Assembly (NCBI GenBank): GCA_964473045.1
Contig: CAYYMX010000059.1
Location: 1 to 8,949 of the forward strand
Direction: 5' to 3'
DNA length: 8,949 nt
Origin: CAYYMX01 sp964473045
GTDB taxonomy: Bacteria; Pseudomonadota; Alphaproteobacteria; Methylaequorales; Methylaequoraceae
Below are positions 5,880 through 8,949 of this stretch, piece by piece (position 1 is the first letter of the stretch; the number at the start of each line of letters is the position of its first letter). The notes under the pieces are model-generated. The model saw only the letters and a list, made by a program, of their open reading frames with translations, ran no database searches and was not told where the DNA came from. The position numbers and the translations under genes were made by a program.

Positions 5880-6983
5880 ATGGTAGTTGAAAATGAATAT
5901 AAAAAAAATAAGGATTATTTTTTGAAAGAAAAATCTTCTCCGATTTTTGACCTTAACAAAAGGTCAAAAAAAGTCTTTAGCTTAATAGTTGACGATTTTT
6001 TGAAAGATGGTAAACCAGTTGGTTCGCGAAGGTTATCAATTAAAATAGGAGAAAAACTTTCACCGGCATCCATAAGAAACGTAATGTCTGACCTTCAAGA
6101 TGCAGGACTTCTAATGTCTAACCATACATCAGCAGGAAGAATTCCAACGGATCTTGGTATGAGACTTTTTGTGGATGGTCTTCTGCAAGTAGGAAGATTA
6201 ACAAATTCAGAGTGTAGTGAAATTAGAAAAACTATTAATGGCAATTCTCAAAATATTGATCAAATGTGTAGTGAGGTCGGAAAATTATTGTCTGGTCTTC
6301 TAGATTGTGCAGGATTTGTTTTGGCACCAAAACTTGATGGATTTTTGAAACACATAGAATTTGTTCCAGTAAGTTCTGAAAAAGCCTTGGTAATTTTAAT
6401 AACTGAATCAGGGATAATAGAAAATAGAATAATTAAAATTCCCAAAGGACTTCCAAGTTCCTTGCTAATTGAGACAACTAATTATCTTAACTCGGTAATA
6501 AAAGGTAGAACACTGAGGGAAAGTAAAAAAATTTTATCAAATCAGATTAAAAGTGAAAAAAAATATATTGATAGCGTCACAAAAAAACTAATTGATCAAG
6601 GTATTGCATGTTGGGACGATGCTAGTAGAAAAAATAAATTAATTATTACTGGGACTTCAAAACTTCTTGAAGATGTAAAGGCAATGGAACAGTTAGATGA
6701 AGTAAGAGTATTAATTGAAAAACTAGAAGACAAAAAAAACCTTTTAGGTATTATTGATGAAACGCAACAAGCTGAAGGACTACAAATTTTTATTGGCTCA
6801 GAAAACAATTTGTTTGGATTGACGGGTTGCTCTACAATTATTAGCCCATTCAAGAACAAGGAAAAAGAGATTATAGGTGCTATTGGTGTAATTGGGCCAA
6901 TGAGAATAAATTACGCAAAAATCATCCCAGTTGTAGATTACACTGCTAAATTGATTGGAAAAAATTTAGAAATTAATGAATAG
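5880..6983 (+). CDS. hrcA: HrcA, heat-inducible transcription repressor
   Basis: This 367-residue repressor binds CIRCE operators, usually upstream of groESL or dnaK, and depends on GroEL for activity. The N-terminal winged helix has the diagnostic blocks GKPVGSR (44-50), SPASIRNVMSDL (61-72) and HTSAGRIPT (82-90), followed by LGMRLFVDGLL. The C-terminal GAF-like dimerisation domain ends in the typical IGPMRINYAKIIPVVDYTA (338-356). It is slightly longer than usual because about 23 Lys-rich residues precede the conserved start; no later Met would preserve the DNA-binding domain. It is the first gene of hrcA-grpE, and its TAG stop forms part of the grpE Shine-Dalgarno (TAGGAG). No CIRCE site was found in the window, so its targets, plausibly groESL, lie elsewhere. 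Confidence 0.95.
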   Translation: MVVENEYKKNKDYFLKEKSSPIFDLNKRSKKVFSLIVDDFLKDGKPVGSRRLSIKIGEKLSPASIRNVMSDLQDAGLLMSNHTSAGRIPTDLGMRLFVDGLLQVGRLTNSECSEIRKTINGNSQNIDQMCSEVGKLLSGLLDCAGFVLAPKLDGFLKHIEFVPVSSEKALVILITESGIIENRIIKIPKGLPSSLLIETTNYLNSVIKGRTLRESKKILSNQIKSEKKYIDSVTKKLIDQGIACWDDASRKNKLIITGTSKLLEDVKAMEQLDEVRVLIEKLEDKKNLLGIIDETQQAEGLQIFIGSENNLFGLTGCSTIISPFKNKEKEIIGAIGVIGPMRINYAKIIPVVDYTAKLIGKNLEINE

Positions 6984-6986
6984 GAG
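6982..6986 (+). promoter_or_regulatory. Shine-Dalgarno that fixes the grpE start
   Basis: AGGAG is followed by 7 nt and the ATG at 6994. It overlaps the hrcA stop codon. The site supports 6994 over the in-frame ATG at 6976, which would lie upstream of it and overlap hrcA. Confidence 0.8.
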
Positions 6987-6993
6987 TTTTGGA

Positions 6994-7605
6994 ATGAGTG
7001 AAGTTAAAAAGGAAGAAAATCGCCAGAATGATGAAAGAAATAGCAATCTAAACCAAACTAAATCACAAAAAAAAGTTGAAAAGCCGAAAGGAAAAGAGAA
7101 TAAAGAATTTGATGAATTTAAAAAAAAATTAAAGGATTTAGAAGATAAATTGTTAAGATCTTTGGCTGAAAATGAAAATATAAGAAAAAGGCATGAAAAA
7201 GAGTTAGAAGATAATTTAAAGTTTGCTAATAAAAATTTTGCTTTTGCACTTTTAAATGTGACTGATAATTTTCAAAGGGCATTAGAATCTATTCCACTGG
7301 ATCAGATGAAAGATGACCAAGTTGTTAAAAATCTGGTGATTGGTTTAGAGGCAGTAGAGAAAGAATTGTATGATATTTTTGAAAAAAACGGTATTACTAG
7401 ATTTGATTCACTTAAAGAAAAATTCAATCCTGAGATTCATCAAGCTGTTTCAAAAATCAATAGTGATTTGGTTGAGGGCACAATAGTTGAGGAACTACAG
7501 AAAGGCTTTATGATTGGTGAGAGGCTATTGAGACCTTCAATGGTTGTAATTTCTATGGGGCCAAAAACTAACACAAAAGAAAATATAGACCCAAAAAAAA
7601 AGTAA
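6994..7605 (+). CDS. grpE: GrpE, nucleotide exchange factor for DnaK
   Basis: This 203-residue dimeric cochaperone releases ADP from DnaK and so resets the Hsp70 cycle. Residues 1-~38 are a charged, probably disordered tail. Residues ~39-85 form the long coiled-coil dimerisation helix (EFKKKLKDLEDKLLRSLAENENIRKRHEK...). FALLNVTDNFQRALE (84-98) and GLEAVEKELYDIFEKNGI (117-134) are the four-helix-bundle blocks. The C-terminal beta domain carries the family signature: FNPEIHQAV (144-152), G-T-IVEELQKGFMIGERLLRPSMVVIS (162-187). The start follows from the AGGAG at 6982-6986. It is cotranscribed with hrcA (10-bp gap). Its DnaK partner begins 756 bp downstream on the same strand, with reversed alkB between; grpE and alkB stops are separated by 9 bp. 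Confidence 0.96.
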   Translation: MSEVKKEENRQNDERNSNLNQTKSQKKVEKPKGKENKEFDEFKKKLKDLEDKLLRSLAENENIRKRHEKELEDNLKFANKNFAFALLNVTDNFQRALESIPLDQMKDDQVVKNLVIGLEAVEKELYDIFEKNGITRFDSLKEKFNPEIHQAVSKINSDLVEGTIVEELQKGFMIGERLLRPSMVVISMGPKTNTKENIDPKKK

Positions 7606-7614
7606 AATTGTAAA

Positions 7615-8234
7615 TTAACCCTTAGGAAAAAACTTTCTAAGTGTAATGCAAATTCTTGAGTCTAGTGGGATGTTTGAGATTTTTTTTTTGTTTAAAACAT
7701 TTTTCTCTGCACTAATAATTTTGGAGATTGAATGATAAAAAAGTCTTGATTCACCCTTCATCAAAACAATAGATCCAGAAATTAGACAAATCTTTTTTAA
7801 GGTGGAATGATTTTTGGATCTGCCATAATTGAAAATTGCACTATTACCTAATTAATTGATAAAAAAAGAAAAGAAAAATTATTTTCTTCCTTATCCTGAT
7901 GTAAACCAAGTGTTGCATTATTTTTGTCATACAAATTGATCAAGCATGAATTTGGAAACTCTTCTAAGTGAGTAAATTTTTTCCAAATTTTAAAAAATAT
8001 TTTTGGTATTTTGGGCCAAGAAACCCCTGTTTTTGGGTGTTTTTTAATGTAGTTATATCCAGAGATATCCGAGTTCCAACCCCAGATACCTGCGCTTGAA
8101 ATTTTAATTCTAAATGGTGTATTTGTTTTTGGCATTCTCGGTGTATAAAATGGTGCATCTGCCAAAATTTTAGAAACTTCAAGAGCTATTTTTTTTTGAA
8201 GAACTTTGTTTATACCATTTAAAAAAAATTGCAT
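7615..8234 (-). pseudogene. alkB: alkB (2-oxoglutarate/Fe(II) DNA demethylase) with a single-base frameshift
   Basis: AlkB oxidatively removes N1-methyladenine and N3-methylcytosine from DNA and RNA. From the ATG at 8234 the first frame encodes 128 residues: APFYTPRMP, then ISSAGIWGWNSDISGYNY (45-62), SWPKIP (72-77), CLINLYD (97-103) and the iron ligands H112-x-D114. It then ends at TAG (7850-7848) after LFLSIN. The next frame continues exactly as AlkB from LGNSAIF through GESRLFYH, with third iron ligand His168 in joined numbering, and DSRICITLRK, with 2-oxoglutarate Arg194 and Arg200, to TAA at 7617-7615. Adding one base at 7848-7854, for example one T to give AAT-TTA-GGT, restores a 206-residue protein close to the usual length (E. 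coli AlkB has 216). All catalytic residues survive, so the lesion is recent or a sequencing/assembly error. It is convergent with grpE and divergent from dnaK. Confidence 0.85.
7621..7641. terminator. weak hairpin downstream of grpE, inside the alkB 3' end
   Basis: CTTAGGAA and TTTCTAAG can form an 8-bp stem (one G-T pair) with a 5-nt loop. It starts 15 nt after the grpE stop and lies within the last alkB codons. No uridine tract follows on either strand, so intrinsic termination is doubtful. It is the only hairpin I noticed between the two convergent genes. Confidence 0.25.
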
Positions 8235-8240
8235 TTTTTT

Positions 8241-8271
8241 CTTGATTTTTAGATGTTTTCTATAATATAAC
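8241..8271 (+). promoter_or_regulatory. candidate dnaK promoter, sigma-70 or heat-shock type
   Basis: CTTGATT (8241-8247) is followed by CTATAATATAAC (8260-8271). Read as sigma-70, TTGATT with TATAAC (8266-8271) has an 18-bp spacer. The CTTGAT...CTATAAT layout also resembles an RpoH (sigma-32) promoter, but the spacing is about 2 bp short of the usual range. The resulting dnaK leader would be about 80-90 nt, the longest in the window. No CIRCE element is seen between it and the start codon. Confidence 0.4.
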
Positions 8272-8290
8272 GTAATTGCTTTAAACACAA
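8262..8290 (-). promoter_or_regulatory. candidate alkB promoter
   Basis: On the minus strand, TTGTGT (8290-8285), a 17-bp spacer and TATTAT (8267-8262) precede the alkB ATG at 8234 by 27 nt. This is among the best-spaced sigma-70-like matches in the window. It overlaps the candidate dnaK promoter on the other strand. Confidence 0.4.
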
Positions 8291-8350
8291 TTTTTAGGTA
8301 GTGCCTTAATGGGCTATTTAAAAAATCTGTCCAGTATAAATAAGGAAGAA

Positions 8351-8356
8351 AAGGAG
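8351..8356 (+). promoter_or_regulatory. Shine-Dalgarno of dnaK
   Basis: AAGGAG lies 5 nt before the ATG at 8362. It is a strong ribosome-binding site, contrasting with the SD-less starts of the envelope and RNA-processing genes in the window. Confidence 0.8.
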
Positions 8357-8361
8357 CGATT

Positions 8362-8949
8362 ATGACAATTATTGGTATAGACCTTGGCACCACAAATTCT
8401 TGTGTTGCTATTATGGATGGTAAATCCCCAAAAGTTATTGAAAATGTTGAAGGAGCCAGAACAACACCTTCTATGGTAGCCTTTGCTGAAAACGATGAAA
8501 AGCTTGTAGGTCAGTCTGCAAAAAGACAGGCCGTTACAAATCCGGAAAAAACTTTGTTTGCTATTAAACGCCTCATTGGAAGAAGAATGAGTGACTCTGC
8601 GGTTAAAGAAGATTTAGGAATACTAGCTTATAAAATTGTTCCAGGTGACAATGAGGACGCTTGGGTGGCGATAGGTGACAAAAAATATTCCCCAAGCCAA
8701 ATTAGTGCAATGATTCTACAAAAAATGAAGGAGACTGCTGAAAAATTCTTAGGAAAAGAAGTTAAGGAAGCAGTAATTACAGTCCCAGCTTATTTTAATG
8801 ATGCACAAAGGCAAGCAACTAAAGATGCAGGTAAGATCGCTGGCTTGGATGTAAAAAGAATTATTAATGAGCCAACAGCTGCAGCTTTAGCCTATGGACT
8901 GGATAAAAAAAAGACTGGTACAGTCGCAGTTTATGATCTTGGTGGTGGT
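8362..8949 (+). CDS. dnaK: DnaK (Hsp70 chaperone), N-terminal part, truncated by the window end
   Basis: This ATP-driven chaperone works with GrpE (encoded just upstream) and normally DnaJ. The 196 codons present cover the first half of the ATPase domain: the phosphate-1 loop GIDLGTTNSC (5-14), the segment AVTNPEKTLFAIKRLIGR, VITVPAYFNDAQRQATKDAG with the catalytic-region lysine and following helix, and INEPTAAALAYGLDKK. The window ends inside the phosphate-2 motif VYDLGGG. Sequence is highly conserved with no irregularity. The start is fixed by the AAGGAG site and by the canonical IIGIDLG N-terminus. In many alphaproteobacteria dnaJ follows dnaK; that lies outside this window. Confidence 0.98.
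   Translation, partial: MTIIGIDLGTTNSCVAIMDGKSPKVIENVEGARTTPSMVAFAENDEKLVGQSAKRQAVTNPEKTLFAIKRLIGRRMSDSAVKEDLGILAYKIVPGDNEDAWVAIGDKKYSPSQISAMILQKMKETAEKFLGKEVKEAVITVPAYFNDAQRQATKDAGKIAGLDVKRIINEPTAAALAYGLDKKKTGTVAVYDLGGG

Noticed and set aside
7852..7866. Programmed -1 frameshift in alkB at the in-phase slippery heptamer T-TTT-TTA (7866-7860, minus strand)
   Set aside because: The heptamer is canonical and correctly phased, but the -1 frame then reads ATC AAT TAA and stops at 7854-7852, before the AlkB continuation. Slippage there cannot rescue the protein; the shift has to occur between that TAA and the TAG at 7850-7848.
8290..8325. Possible inverted repeat TAGTGCC-TTAAT-GGGCTA in the dnaK leader as an operator or RNA thermometer
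   Set aside because: The arms pair imperfectly and do not match CIRCE; in AT-rich DNA this is within chance. Not reported as a site without folding support.
8235..8393. Longer N-terminal version of AlkB starting at 8393 on the minus strand
   Set aside because: The added 53 residues run across the dnaK start and promoter region and have no AlkB similarity; the ATG at 8234 fits the family length.

Overview
The window is strongly AT-rich (roughly 30% G+C by eye), very densely packed, and reads as chromosomal housekeeping DNA of a streamlined Gram-negative bacterium. The families found (HrcA-GrpE-DnaK, RNase PH-RdgB, LolA, an LpoA-like outer-membrane lipoprotein, a YkuD L,D-transpeptidase and a PhoB-type regulator) and their arrangement fit an alphaproteobacterium. 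The low G+C and near-absence of spacers suggest a genome-reduced, probably free-living aquatic lineage of the SAR11 or HIMB59 kind; that placement is inference. I see no transposase, integrase, phage gene, CRISPR array, tRNA or rRNA.

Layout: 1-20 (-) possible first codons of an unidentified gene; 34-708 (+) YggS-type PLP protein; 705-1217 (-) YkuD-domain L,D-transpeptidase; 1229-1894 (+) winged-helix regulator with a degenerate receiver; 1891-2490 (-) LolA; 2506-4530 (+) large LpoA-like lipoprotein with a repeat-bearing linker; 4505-5107 (-) RdgB; 5109-5822 (-) RNase PH; 5880-6983 (+) HrcA; 6994-7605 (+) GrpE; 7615-8234 (-) alkB broken by a one-base frameshift; 8362-8949 (+) start of DnaK, cut by the window edge.

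There are three themes. Envelope: the L,D-transpeptidase, LolA and the LpoA-like protein all concern peptidoglycan or outer-membrane lipoproteins, and lolA sits back to back with a probable LolA client. Nucleic-acid and nucleotide quality control: rph-rdgB form a coupled pair, and alkB is a DNA/RNA demethylase gene. Heat shock: hrcA-grpE are coupled and dnaK follows, separated only by the reversed alkB.

Strand alternates almost gene by gene. Convergent genes overlap at their stops (4, 4 and 26 bp) or lie 9 bp apart, and divergent starts are 11-57 bp apart except at alkB/dnaK (127 bp). Several first genes have a -10-like box about 5-8 nt before the ATG and no Shine-Dalgarno, which suggests leaderless mRNAs, whereas grpE and dnaK have strong AGGAG sites. 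I see no clearly new defence or mobile system. The points most worth a second look are the alkB frameshift, the duplicated motif in the LpoA-like linker and the leaderless/overlapping gene architecture.
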